From: Pomphorhynchus laevis
Lineage: Eukaryota; Acanthocephala; Palaeacanthocephala; Echinorhynchida; Pomphorhynchidae
Direction of reading: 5' to 3'
Length of the DNA stretch: 64,000 nucleotides
Assembly (NCBI GenBank): GCA_012934845.2
Contig: WNNJ02003615.1
Location: 43,265 to 107,264 of the forward strand
The notes beneath the pieces were generated by a model, which was given only the letters and a program-made list of their open reading frames with translations, searched no databases and was not told the DNA's origin. A program made the translations under genes and the position numbers. Shown in pieces: positions 31,835-44,221 of this stretch. Position 1 is the first letter of the stretch, and every line of letters starts with the position of its first letter.

Positions 31835-32250
31835 TAGTAGTCTTCCATCTAAGTTACGGCCTCAAATTCAGAGGGATTTGATCCCTGCAACCAATCCAAC
31901 ACTCCGCTCTATGACTGAACCCCCCGGGGTCTTTCACCCACGAAGAGCCCAATTTCAGGGGTACCGTGAAAGACAACCACCTGCGATTTGGCCGAGTTTA
32001 AAATAAGATTGGACTTGGGTAACTGGTCTTTTAATTATAAAAAGAAGCGGCTGATGTCCTAGACTACGTCTTTGCCCCCTGCGTCCAGAGAACAAGGCTG
32101 TGGTATTATCAGCGTATACCACAAGACGTTGTTCGCGTTTAAATATTTTAAAGAGTTCAATAGAAGCAGCAAGGAACAAGATAGGAGAAAGAGGGGATAC
32201 TTGAAGCACTTAAGTATCCTTGAGATACTTGGGCTTAGGGGATACTTAAT
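31835..32250 (-). mobile_element. LINE family B fragment with an internal deletion (copy B3)
   Basis: The minus strand from about 32210 reads SPLSPILFLAASIELFKIF and VVYADNTTALFSGRR (YADD changed to YADN), then KSYFKLGQIAGGCLS-like text up to about 31975, where it jumps to the far 3' end (a tccaacactccgctct block equal to the region after the family B stop). Several hundred bases between these are missing. It lies about 700 bp upstream of copy B4 in the opposite orientation. Confidence 0.8.
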
Positions 32251-32954
32251 ATTTTAAAGAGGGAATATTTTAAAAAATAAATTTATTTTTATTCAAGATA
32301 ATAAAGTAATGATGCCATTTTTTTGTCTATACGTTGATTTGTTGTAAGTTGGAAATAATAAGTAAAAAATGATGATAGGATATCATACCAAAGTGCTTAA
32401 AAAGTATTTTGAAGTTCAAAAAATTAAATTTTGTTTTACAACGTAATACATGTTAAATCAATCTCAAACTTGAAAATAATGTAGATATATGATTTGTAAT
32501 CGTAATTTAATAATATTGCAGTAAACAAACTACTAACAAGGGCAATGGTAAAATTTTAATAATTATTTTTTATTTAAAAAATTAAAATTTTAATAATTTC
32601 AACATTTTGAATAAATCAATTCATAAGTTTTTGTGTAAATGTCAATTGATAGATAGTCGATGTTGTGAGATGAAAAAAGTATGGGTTATCATATCGATTT
32701 TTTAAATAAAAAATATTTTTAAGTTCAAAAAATTGAACATTTTCTCTAAAGCGGAATATACGTCGTAACGAGCTAAAACTTATATGTGGTGTAGATACAT
32801 AATGTGCTATCATTGTGCGATAATTTTTAACTAATCCGAACACTTACTTGAAAAATATTCAAATTTAAATTTCAAACTTTACCTACACTATGCTGCAAAA
32901 AAATGAAAGATGTTTTTTAAATGTCTAATAAACGTCTTTCGTTTTTATAATTTT
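32251..32954. other. AT-rich spacer, nothing recognised
   Basis: No coding or repeat feature is supported; the minus-strand open stretch at 32616-32843 looks like chance. Confidence 0.35.
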
Positions 32955-35770
32955 TTCTTGCCCAGTTGTGTCTGCCTTTCGGAAATGTTGCCAAGAATGG
33001 GGCTTCGGATCATACTGTCCCTCCGCTCAAGATCGGTAAAATGCTGAGTGGCAAACAGCATAGAAGAAATGAAGACGCTGCCCAGGGGCAAGTACCGACC
33101 CGGGTGGGGCTAGTGGCGAGAAGGGTAACCTTCCTGCACCTAGCTCTGTCTAAGTAGGCAATCCCCCATCCAACTAATCCATCACAATGCAGAGTACTCG
33201 TAAGCCTTTTTCACTGAATATCCTTCAGTGGAATTTGGGAGGGGCTTCTACCCTTAGACTTTTATCTGGAGAGACGCAGATGTTATAGTCCTTCAGGAGA
33301 CGCGGTCTATCCGTCTCCCCCAGAACATTACTCGATTTATGCCAAAGAACATTTGTTCCCACTATACTCTGTACATAACCTCTTCTCACTCATCTTCATC
33401 TCAAGGACTCTTAACCTTAGTTAAGTGCTTCTTAAGGTCCTCCCTCCTATTAAACTACTCATGCCCAGCCATGTCTTGTGTAGTAGTTTCACTCAGTAAG
33501 AACGGTAAACGCCTCAGTTTAGCCAATGTCTACATACGTCCAGGGAAGATTCACAACAATAGTGACCTTCTGGAGTATTATTGACAGTGGTTATGACATG
33601 ATACTTAGGGATTTCAACGACAGAACTAGTCGTTGGATCGATGCAGCACTTCGCAGAGATAGGAACTGTTATCTTATTCACAAACCACCTTCCCCTTCCT
33701 TTCATTGCACATCAACAAATTCTATCCTCGACATTTTACTGCTTCACTCGAGGTGGCTGTTAAAACCCCTCTGCACGGAGCAGTCGCGCCAGCAATTGTC
33801 CACCTCTCATGACCTAATTCGTTAGAGAATTGAGTAAGATATGTTGCTTCGAAGAAGGTTTCACTTTGATCCGATCAGAGTGGCCTTACTTCAAGCGGCT
33901 ATCCAACTCTTTCCCTGAATAGGAAATGAGAGTATGACCGAATTTAATACCTACCTCTTTTCGCAAGCTACCGCGATTTTATCGACAACCTATAAAGGTC
34001 GTATATACAATACCACTCCGACGAAACTCAAGGTCCTAGAGAAACTGCTTAACCTTCCCAATCTCTCTGTTTCCGCCAGACATGCTCTCTCGAATGAATA
34101 CTGCAGTACTAGTTATAGGTTCCATCTGAGTTGGGATAGGACGAGTATTGCTCGTCTTAATCCTTCTCAGTCTTCCTTTTGGAAGATTTTCAAGAAGAAG
34201 TGTGTTTGCTGGAAATATAGAGCGTTGGGTTGGATAGGGGATGTAGGCCTTGGTAAATTTTTAGAGGAGTCACTAGCCCTACACAACTATAAAGCCACTC
34301 AATCACCTCAACCAATCCCGCCTTGGTGTAACCTCAGGAGTAGGGTTCTATCTGTTACAGATATTTTTAACTCCTGGGGTCCACTCCTGGGCACCTCCAA
34401 ATCCGTCGCTCTACTTTCTTCTCGGGTCTGTCAGCTTTTGACAGCTGATTAGAGAAGAGAGGTGGCCGTCACAATGCTCTTAGCCTCCCCATCCGATGTA
34501 GCAGGCATCAATATTAGTAAGCGTGTTTTTATTCCTAAGAAAAAATCCTGCTCATGCCCTAAAGATCTGCGACCCATTTCGATTCAAAATACCCTCATGT
34601 CGATTTACGAAAAAGCACTTGCGCGTAACATTCGCGACCATCTGAGTAGGCGTAATTTGATCCCTGCAGGTTTTCATGGGTTCGTTAAAAGTCGCTCGGT
34701 CCATTTAGCAGTAGGTGAAGTGGAACATTTTTGTCGGGATAATAGCCATCGTTTAGTTGTGGCTGTTTTCCTTGATTTTTCTGCTGCATTTGACCGCATC
34801 TCCATTCCCTTTGTGATCTCTTCTCTCAGGTCCCTCGGGTTGCCTGCGAGAATTGTGAACAGGTTGGAGATTATGCTGTACACCAAGCGATTTTACTATG
34901 AAGACGACTATGATGCGAGTCAGTTCTACCCTATTACGGGTGTACCTCAAGGTTCTCCACTTTATCCAATCTTATATCTTGCTGCCTCCATTAATCTATT
35001 CAAAATTTTTAAACGCGAACACCGCCTAATGGTGTACGCTGATGACACCACATCCCTCTTCACTGGACACAGGTGTAAAGACGTAGTCTCTGACATCAGC
35101 CGTTTCTTTTCAAGATTAAAAGACTAGTTACCCAAATCCAACCTTGTTCTAAACTCCGCCAAATTGCAGGCGATTGTCTTTAGTGGCGTTCCTGCCGCCA
35201 AAAAGAAACTTAAGAGACTAGCACTCTCTGCACTCTCCTCCATTTTGCAGCATCAACCATTCTTCATCTTCACGAGTCGAGTAAAATACCTGGGGTTCAC
35301 CGTTACGGTGAACTGGTCGGCGAAAGCTGACCTGGATAGACTCAAACGTATCCTGAAGAAAGCTAGGTGGGCCCTGAAACGGGCTCAGCATCTGTCGTTG
35401 AAAGGGAAAACCCAGGTTCGCCTTTGGGGTATCTGGGCTATCTCAGGATTAGTCTTCTTTTCGAGAGGACGTCCTCCTGAGCAAAGGCTAAGATTTCATA
35501 AGCTCTTCGTCTCTCGTTGACCCAGCATAGTCCGCGCCGATTGGATTCTTCGGGGGTGAAAGACCCCGGGTGGTTGGGTCGGAAGGCGGCGTCTTGGATC
35601 GGTTGGGAGGCTCAGATCCCCGTTGATTTGATGACGTAAAATGGGAATAAGAAGAAGACCAGTGCAAATTGCGGTCTGTTGGTTGATTTGTCGTACTTAC
35701 TGTTTTGTTAATTATGTTATCTACTTTATTTGATCGGTCGTATTTTTTTAATAAAACCCTTGTTCATAAT
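32955..35770 (+). mobile_element. LINE family B, longest copy: ORF1 end, endonuclease, RT and 3' end (copy B4)
   Basis: Starts with the end of ORF1 (about 32960-33190), then the endonuclease: FSLNILQWNLGGAS (33210), LSLANVYIRPGKIHNNSDLL (33510) and DFNDRTSRWIDAAL (33610), the DFN and SxxS-type elements of an apurinic endonuclease. The RT follows in one frame from 33934: KDLRPISIQNTLMSIYEKAL, FLDFSAAFDRISIPF, PQGSPLYPILYLAASI, VYADDTTSLFTG (about 35034), RVKYLGFTVTVNWS. In-frame stops: TAG at 33823 and 34450, TAG at 35125 and TGA at 35518; the endonuclease also has frame breaks. RT catalytic residues are intact. The 3' end is near 35770 after ttttaataaaacccttgttc. Confidence 0.92.
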
Positions 35771-36689
35771 AAAGTCTGCTATTTCGCTAACAAAATGTAA
35801 TGATTAAAACAATATCAAGCACTTTGGAAGACGAAAATATGACATCGACATCGGACATCTGATCAATTGAGCTAGACAAATCATTGTGGGCAACCATAAA
35901 ATTCGACAGGGTAGAACGCCCTTATTAATGTTAACTATCACATAAAAAATGTTTACATTCAAGAAACTTTGTCATGTGTTTTCAAATTAATCTCTCAAGT
36001 ACTCAACAACATGCTCAAGTTAAATTAACCTGCCCTATAGTTGTCTATTGATGAACATTACCTTTCGTAAATACAGGTTTTACAATCGAATTTTTCCTAT
36101 CAGCAGGTAATTGAACGATATGAACGGATGCGATAAACATCTTATATATAGAATGACAGACGGTATCTGCTTAATTTTTCAGGTACACAAATGGAAGAAA
36201 ATCTGGGTATAACGCAGTAGATGATTTTAAGCGCACAAAATTCAAGCGCACATTCTCAACGCAAGTGTTGCAAACATATCAGTCAATGCGCACACATCAG
36301 TTAAAACCTTAAAGAAGACTGAACATGTGGTACAAAAAATTTCGAGCGAAGACATTTGTAATTTAACCATTGGTGTCAAAAATAAAATATTGATTCTTCA
36401 CTGTCAATTGTCAAACTTAGTGAATTGATACCATGTTGAGAATTAACGTATGCAAACAATGAGCGCTGGCTGTACCTACATTCTTGAGCTAATTATTGCT
36501 CAAAACTACGCTGTTTAAAGCGTTTTAAGTTGATCAATTGATGCATCGTGATTCTATAATAATCAAGGATGAATTCATTGCTCCTTAATTGAAATAAAAC
36601 AGTTTATTAACCATTAATGCGGGGATCGACAAGCTTATTGTACATCCCTGCATTCAAAGGGATCATAAACCGGCTACACCTCACTGTTA
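35771..36689. other. Unrecognised sequence
   Basis: Moderately AT-rich. Some text looks like decayed coding sequence (near 36230-36350), but no family is visible and no repeat ends were found. Confidence 0.3.
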
Positions 36690-38975
36690 ATCTCCAAACC
36701 TCGTCTATCCTATTACTTTCTCGTCACCCTTGACCTCACTTCCAAACACACCCGCCTCACACACCTACCATTATATGTCGCCTTTTGAGAAATCAGGATC
36801 TCCATCTTCTCCTCTCTGCCTTACTCAAATCGTCTATATCCTCTCCAACAATAACATCATCCTCTCCTCACAATCTCGCCTTTCTCTTAGACTATGAACT
36901 CACATCCCCTCTCAATGTGTTATTGCCCTTCAAGCCTCACCCTTACAGTCGCTTTCGCTGTGCCCCATATTTTGACATCCAATGCCTACTCTCAAAGTGT
37001 CGACTCCGTCATGCTTTTCGAGTCTATCACCGCTCTCTCAGACGTGATATCCGCTCGCTCATTCCGTCTCTCCGTGATTCCTAACTTGCTCTTCGCCGAT
37101 CTCATCTTTACCTACTACGTACCAAATGCAGCTCCTTATGGCAGCATACAATCAACATTTCATTAAACTTTAAGTCTCTCTGGCATACTTTAAACTCAAT
37201 CATTTCTTGCTCCTCATTGTATTGCAACATCAATCCCCATGATTACTTGTAATTTCTTCAGACTAAAGTATCCACGTTGCTCTATAACAACCTCGTATCT
37301 ATTCCATCTCACTGTTACTCGTCTCGCCTCATCCTCCCGGAACTCTTTTATCTTCTCCCTGTCTCACCTGCCGAAGTTTCATCTTTCATCGTGTCTTTGC
37401 CCAACAAAACCCTCACCTGCCGATCCCCTGCCTACTTTCATACTTACATCCATATGCTCATCGATATCCCTTTTTCTCACAACGTTGTTTAACTCGTCCA
37501 TCCGCAGTTGTATCTTCGCTTCACACTGTAAATCCGCCATCGTTGTCCCCTCCTTAAGAAGCAATCACTCAACCCCTCACTTCTATTTAGCTATCGCCCA
37601 ATTTCACTCCTAACTACACATTCTAAGCTCTTAGAGCTCCGTTATCTTAATACAGATCAACGTTTATCTCTCCTCATCCAATCTGTACACTCCTTTCCAA
37701 TCCGCTTTCCGCTCTAATCACTCGACAGAAATCGCATGCATAAAAGTGTACAACGACTTACTCATTTCTCGAGACAAGGCTCTATATAGTGTTCTCATCT
37801 CCCTCGACCTCTCCTCCGCATTTGACATTGTCGACCACTCCGTCCTCCTTTCTCGCCTTCGTTATGATTACGGATTTTCTTCCTCCTCCGTAGCATGGTT
37901 CGCCTCATATCTATCCGACCGTTCCTTTCGCGTCTGTTCTAATTCATCATCCTCCCCTCCCATCCCTATTTTTTGCGGAGTCCAACAAGGTTCAGTCCTA
38001 GGTCCCCTGCTTTTATCTCTTCTACTTGGAGATCTCTCTTCGTTTATCAAACCTTAATCTTTTAATATCATGCAATACGCCGATGACATCCTCATATATG
38101 CTCACGCACCAGCCCTTCGCATACACGACATCGGCATTTCTGCCTCCAACTGTTTTTCTTCTATCTACAAACGTCTCTTCCATCTTCCTCTCATTTTAAA
38201 CTCCGACAATTCCAAAATAATGCGGATTTTTCCCGTCAACCTAAGATATCTCCTCCCCTTGTATATTTTACTTATCAATCATCCCCATAGTCCACAATCT
38301 CACTTTCTTAGGATTCCATTTCGATGATCACCTATACCTTAAACTCTTCGTTCATGACATGGTCCGCTCGTCTAACTTCATTTGCCGTGACATCCGCCGT
38401 ATCCGCCCACTTATCGACTTCCGTTCCTGTGTCTCTTCTTTCATCGATTTTCTTCCCTAAATCAATTACTGCCTCAACCTTTTCGATAATTCTCCAAAAT
38501 CCATCATCCTACCCCTAGAACGCATCATCAACTCTGCCAATCAAGTGCTCCTACGTCTCCGTCGCTTTGACCACACATCCACATATCTTGCTCAACTCTC
38601 CTGGTCCACCATCCGCATCCGCATACAACTCCGCCTTCTTCTCGTAACTTTTCGTCTCATCGCTGTCGGCTCTACATCGTTTATCAACTCCCTTTCTCAA
38701 ACAACACTCGCCCTACCTCTATATTACTTCGTTCCCTTAATTCTATCTTACTTCACGTTCCTAATTACTCTAACAACTACGGTCTTCGTTCCTTCCTCGT
38801 CACCACCCCACTCGCCTGGAATCAGCTCTCTCGACCCCTGCCACGCTCCCTCCTTTATCGCATTCAAATACCGCCTCCGTACCAACCTTATCGACACATC
38901 ATTTAGATTTTTGTTTTGTTGTTGTGGTCGTATAAGCGTGCGTCGACACGCATTTGCCACATAAAATGATTTTTT
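36690..38975 (+). mobile_element. LINE family A, RT-bearing copy (copy A6)
   Basis: Extends slightly further 5' than copy A5 (a cctcacacacctacca block at 36750). Order: DIQCLLSKCRLRHAFRVYHR, PADPLPTFILTSI, LISLDLSSAFDIVDHSVLLS (37800), YLSDRSFRVCS, GVQQGSVLGPLLLSLLLGDL, QYADDILIYAHAPALRIHD (38070), then LRRFDHTSTYLAQLSWSTI, ending cgacacgcatttgccacat and AAAATGATTTTTT. Its parts lie in several frames, so there are many frameshifts outside the RT core, yet the piece at about 37690-38050 is nearly identical to copy A5. Confidence 0.9.
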
Positions 38976-39354
38976 AGAAGGCCCCGACTAATTTATGAAA
39001 TGTAATAATTTTGGAATCAAGCAAAAACAGTTTATAAAATATAGAATTAATGGGAATAGTTATTTTGAACTTGAACAACCAAGTCATACATATTAACATT
39101 TATATTACTCAAAGGCAATCTCATTGAGTGACATACTTGATTGATCTGTATATATCAACTTCAAATTATAGCGGCAGTCCGAATCCGGTGCACGGGTCGC
39201 CGGTTGCCCATATATGCTTTAATTCATCCCGAGGGTTATGGTTAAGTTGTGGAGAAAGTTTGGATCTTAATATAGGGAATAATATTTTGAATCTTAAATG
39301 AAGATATTGCAGAATTTGTTCAAATTGATACCATGTCGTTTCTACTACAATGAA
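38976..39354. other. Unrecognised spacer
   Basis: Nothing supported. A short GC-richer patch at 39175-39240 (gaatccggtgcacgggtcgc) is unexplained. Confidence 0.35.
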
Positions 39355-40115
39355 AAGATCGAATCAATTCACGTAAGATAAACCGTAATGAACATATTCA
39401 TAATCCGTCTTGAAGTCAATTATGATTTTACAAAACGACTTGTGAGTTGATCCCGAATTCGAGAGATTAGAATTAATATACACTGTACAGTGATCAGAAG
39501 AACCTAACGAATATGAATAAGATTGTCGACTGTATGAGGTATATTGTTCAGACACAAATTAAGTAGCCAGTGTGTATATATACTTAATCTTGTGTGTTGA
39601 TCTATATGTTTGGTTAAGAAGCAATTGTTCGAGTCGAGCAACTCTAAGAAGGCATTATTACAACCGATCTCAGCTACGTATGTATCCCAATTAACGTGAT
39701 GCTATTTAGATCACAAATGAGAATCATATCATTAGACGAATCAAATTGAGACAGATGTTCTACTATTTCAGCAACTTCATAGCATGGAATTCGATAAATT
39801 ACACCAAACACAAGATAAGTTTGTTAATGCAACGAGACTCTAATCCACAAAGTTTCGGCACCATTTATTAAACTTGTGATCATCTGAATAAATGATACTG
39901 CATTGTTTATATTCAATATAACACCTCCGCCACAACTATATGTTCGATAAACAAGATAAACAACATCATTAGACGATTCAATCTTTTGGTCATAAATATC
40001 CAATGTCAAGTAACGGTTTAAATGTTTGGACACGAACACGAACACATGTATCTTCGGGAAAAAATTGAGAGTATTGGTGTATAAGATCATATTATCAAAT
40101 TTAAGAAACATTTAC
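39355..40115 (-). mobile_element. LINE family C endonuclease fragment (copy C2)
   Basis: On the minus strand from 40111: SCGGGVILNINNAVSF, ETLWIRVSLH, then VFGVIYRIPCYEVAEIVEHL, DLNSINVNWDTYVAEIGCNN and LLDSNNCFLTKHIDQHTR. These match the apurinic endonuclease of copy C4 (GRGGDIILYVSND, ESLWCRV, VLGVVYRSPL, GDLNMPSVDWNSY, LTQHVQNYTR). Both the start of the domain and the RT are missing. It faces away from copy C3, whose 5' end is about 80 bp away. Confidence 0.8.
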
Positions 40116-40194
40116 TGAATTTAATACATGTATATAATTATTAATTAAGTTATAACTATTGTGAAGAGCTAAACAAAGACGATATTCAATTACA

Positions 40195-43100
40195 TATGGG
40201 TGGAAACAAGGAGGATACAGAAAAGAAGGAAAGGGAATAGATTCAACTCGAGGTGAGGTGTGATATTCCAGGTTGTGAGGTTTGGAGTATTATGAAGGTC
40301 AGGATAAACGAACAGCTGTAATATAAGGATCGATTGTTTTTCTGCGATTTTTGTAATGCTGACTATCGTAAGACTAGTGCTGAGAATAATCCGAATAGAG
40401 CCTTGCACAACGACAGTACAAATGCGAATCTCGTACCAGCGTGTGAATTTAATGCAGATCGTATTCATCAGGAGATCACCTCGAAAGGGCTAAACAATAC
40501 GCCCAAGCATAGAAGTCCAGTTATTGTAAGCTCATTGACACCGACGCGTATTTGGAAAATAGGATATAAAAAATCTATCACTATCACTAGAAAGCTCCTA
40601 ATAGAAAAGGCGCAAGATACCTATTTGGAAACTACGCGTTCTCAATCTTCTCTTAAACAAAATGCGAGTGACAATCTGCGCCATTATTATGCTAGACAGT
40701 TGCGATATCGACGGATTCGTCGAATTCGAGCCATAATATAATTCACGATTCACCCTATAACGTCCAAATTGTTGACACCAATGAGGCCCACGGACGATCA
40801 ATGACGTCCTGCTTGTGCGCGTCTTCAGGCAACATACATCTAGCTGGTAGGCATATATCAACAAAATCTTATCCTATTAAGCCTAGTGATTTTCTCAAAG
40901 CAACATTGGTTGAGCAGATTCGGCATCATTATGATAGGGCATATGACGTGTTATTCAGCGGACTTCCTGAGTTCAATGCCGCAAATTCATAGGATCGTAT
41001 GAATTATGGCGTGTCTAATCTACGTAAGGCATTCTTCTACTTTTTGCATGAAGATAATAAAGAGTTAGCATCAGCTATCAATGTGAAGCTATTCCGGCTT
41101 GATAAAAGAATGCATGAGAAACAATGCTACTAAAGGTGTTATTGTCCTCTCCTAATCATGCGCGCTTGTTGTTAATGTGTGGATTTCATCTTAAAGGACT
41201 GCCATATCGTATACTTCGTGACCTTTCCTCTGAAGATCGATCAAAATTGAGCGTAGCTAACATTGAGTTAAGAAGTCAGCTTTCTCAAGGTGATGCAAAT
41301 CTATGTATTCGGGATTTTCAGGTTGTCAACTGGCGCCCTATCGTGCGTTGGAAACGGTTAACCCCTTTGACTATCGCAAAGCCGGCTTGCGTGTGAATTT
41401 ATATAATACGAATCATATCTTGGGGTATCTGATTGTGTTTGATAGTTTATGCTCTAGTAATCCTAAAGATGGTGCATGTGCAACCCACCGCTTTTTGTCG
41501 GTAGTTATTCCAATCTTCACAGTCTTCCTGCGCAACTTACGGAGCTAATATACCATATTGGGATTAATGTGTATGATATATTCTGTGTTAGTGAATCATG
41601 GCTACATCAAAACATCTTGGATACTATTGTTGATATTTCAAGATATCGTCTACTCCGCGGTGATAGAAAGTCTAGTAGGCGTGGTGGTGTTGCAGTGTAC
41701 ATTCGGGACCACTTTTTGATTTCTGATATCTCTCAAGTTTGTGATCCACGTGGTTACTTCGAGAGCATTTCTTTCATATTGAGTATGAGTGTCCTGGTAT
41801 TAGTTTTTGTGTTGCTTCGTTCTCCTAGGAGACTTTAATCTTCCCCGATCAAATTAGCAACATTCAATATTTGGTGACGGTAGCGCAGTGGAAAGAGAAA
41901 TCTTAGAATTTCTTGCTGATGAGCTCTTGCTAGTACATCATGTGCATGAGCCTACATGTTTTTCTTCTACCGCTGATACTGTACTTGACTTGGTTTCTTC
42001 CAAGCATCTTGAAGATATTGCTCGAGTTGATTATCTCCCGCCAATAGATAGTTCTGACCACTGTGTGCTATCCTTGCAGGTCTCACCAAGCTTTAAATTC
42101 TGCCCTTCCGAAACACTAATTGTAAAGCGGGTTTGGTCAAAAGTACGAGGTGAGCAAATTTTATCTTTTTGCCAACGTCATCTACTTCAATTAACAAATT
42201 CTAAGGAAGTTGCATTGGAAGTGATTAAGGAGTATCTACTAGAGGTATCCGATGTATTTGGCCCTAGGCGTGTCATCTTGCCAAATACTAAATATTCTGC
42301 ATGGTTCGATCGGAACCAGAAACTGATGTTGAGCGTACGAAATCGTCTGTGGAAGTTATCTCGCTCGCTCCGGCACATCGCCAACATTTATAGACATTTT
42401 AAAAACGTCTTTACTCGGATGAAGATATAAAAACTCGAGAGATCAGCAATCATTGAAAAAGTAAATTTCAGCTCTAAGCTATTTTGGTCCTATGCTCTGC
42501 GAAACAGAACCCTTAATACCGCAATCAAACATGTGCACTCAAATAACGGCCTGGTTACGGCTGAAACTGATATAGATGAGACTCTCGCATCCTCGTTCTC
42601 AATTACATTATCACATCTTACTTCTCACTTGAAATGGTACGGCTGTCCCTATTCCTAAGCATACTGATTTCCAGCCAAAATGCGCTTCTGAAATTCAAGA
42701 GTATCTTACGAATGTTCCTTCATTTAGTGCCGCTAGCTCCGACGACATTTCGCCATACCTGCTCAAAGTATTGTCGAGTTACTTAGTCCCCTACTTGCGG
42801 AGATTTTTACTAAGAGTTTGACCACTGGAAGTGTACCAAAAGGATGGAAAACTGCGATTGTTGTTCCTATTCCCAAAAAATTCATTGCATCATCATGTAG
42901 TGATTACCGGCCAATAAGCTTGACCTCCTCGATATGTCAAGTCCTTGAACGTGTTATCTGCAGTAGAATCTCGGACCATCTCGTCTCCCTTAGTATACTC
43001 TCGTCCGCCAAGCACGGTTTTCGTCACGGTCGTTTGTGTTTGACGAACTTACTTACTGCGCGCGAAATGTGGATCCAATCGTTAAGTGTTGGCAGCTCGG

Positions 43101-44105
43101 TCGATATAATCTTTATTGATTTTTTGAAAGCCTTCGACCGGCTCCCATATGAGAGCATGATCAACTTGTTAGCTCACTACGGTGTTTCTAGAACATTGTG
43201 CAATTGGATTCGTTATTTCCTTTGCAACAGATCACTTTGAGTGAGGGTTGGCAGTAGACTGTCTTCTGCTAGGCCTGTTAATTGTGGCGTTCCCCAAGGT
43301 ACAGTCCTTGGTCCCTTGCTTTTCATTATATTTTTAAATGATCCGCTCTTATGCATACATAGCCTCTACTTGGCATTTGCTGACGATGTGAAAGTCTGGT
43401 GCGATAGAATTTCTGACCCACAAAGCCAGCGCCTACATCACGATCTTCACATAATATATAACTAGAGTACTGCTACCGGTATGACCATGAATGTAGACAA
43501 ATATGTCCATATAAAGCTTGGCAATGGTAAACCTGATCGTGACTTTTATTTAGGATGTCAGAAGCTTCACATTATATATGAGCAGAGAGATCTTGGAATC
43601 ATTTTGAATAACGATCTCAAGACTTGACCGAATACCGATTATATCCATGGTAAAGCAATGTAGTCTCTGTATTGTATAAAAAACACATTTGCTAAGCTTA
43701 AGCCGAAACTATTCAAGCATCTATATTGCGCATTAGTCCACCCGCACGTGAAATACTTCATCACAACAACTTTCCCATCCACCAAAGCTGAAATTACGAA
43801 AATTGAGTCTATCTTGCGTAGAGGAAGCAAACTTTGTATTGACTCACATTATTTTTACGCTGGGCGTCTAGCTTGTTTGAAACTGCCTTCAACTGCTCAA
43901 AGGCTACTATATTTAGACCTCGCAGCAATGCGGCTCTTGGTTCATGGAACGAAAGGTTTCCCATCATCTTGTTTATAATTACGCAATTCAAGTCGCAGAG
44001 GTCACTTTCTCGCGATTTTTAATTCGCCCATGGTAAAGGAATCAACTTATCAGTAATATCGAGATCTGTTGGTATTTAAATATTGAAACTGCAAAAATAA
44101 ATTAC
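40195..44105 (+). mobile_element. LINE family C, nearly full length, decayed (copy C3)
   Basis: ORF1 from about 40195: a PHD-like finger (VRCDIPGCEVWSIM, then FFCDFCNADY), SLTPTRIWKIGY (40538), and the conserved end LKGLPYRILRDLSSEDRSKL and NLCIRDFQVV (41210-41320). Endonuclease: SESWLHQNILDTIVDISRY, SRRGGVAVYIRDHF, VHEPTCFSSTADTVLDLVSS. RT: SCSDYRPISLTSSICQVLER (42895), IFIDFLKAFDRLPYESMIN (43110), PQGTVLGPLLFIIFLNDP (43270), AFADDVKVWCDRI (43375; the Tyr of YADD is Phe here). A stop at 43238 splits the RT in frame; other frameshifts lie in ORF1, the endonuclease and the C-terminus. Ends with a short AT-rich 3' end near 44105. Confidence 0.9.
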
Positions 44106-44106
44106 T

Positions 44107-44148
44107 AATCTCGGACCATCTCGTCTTCCTTAGTATACTCTCGTCCGC
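44107..44148 (+). repeat. 42-nt duplicate of RT sequence from copy C3
   Basis: Equals 42967-43008 with one mismatch (aatctcggaccatctcgtct and so on, ending ctcgtccgc). It sits at the junction between copies C3 and C4. Confidence 0.9.
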
Positions 44149-44221
44149 TACAATATTTCGCTACATACAATACAAGATCTAATATACATACACATACATC
44201 ACAAATTGGATTACAATTGGA

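Noticed and set aside
41868-41895. tRNA A-box-like text (gacggtagcgcagtggaaag)
   Set aside because: It lies inside the endonuclease of LINE copy C3, where it codes for GDGSAVERE-like residues. No B box or cloverleaf follows.
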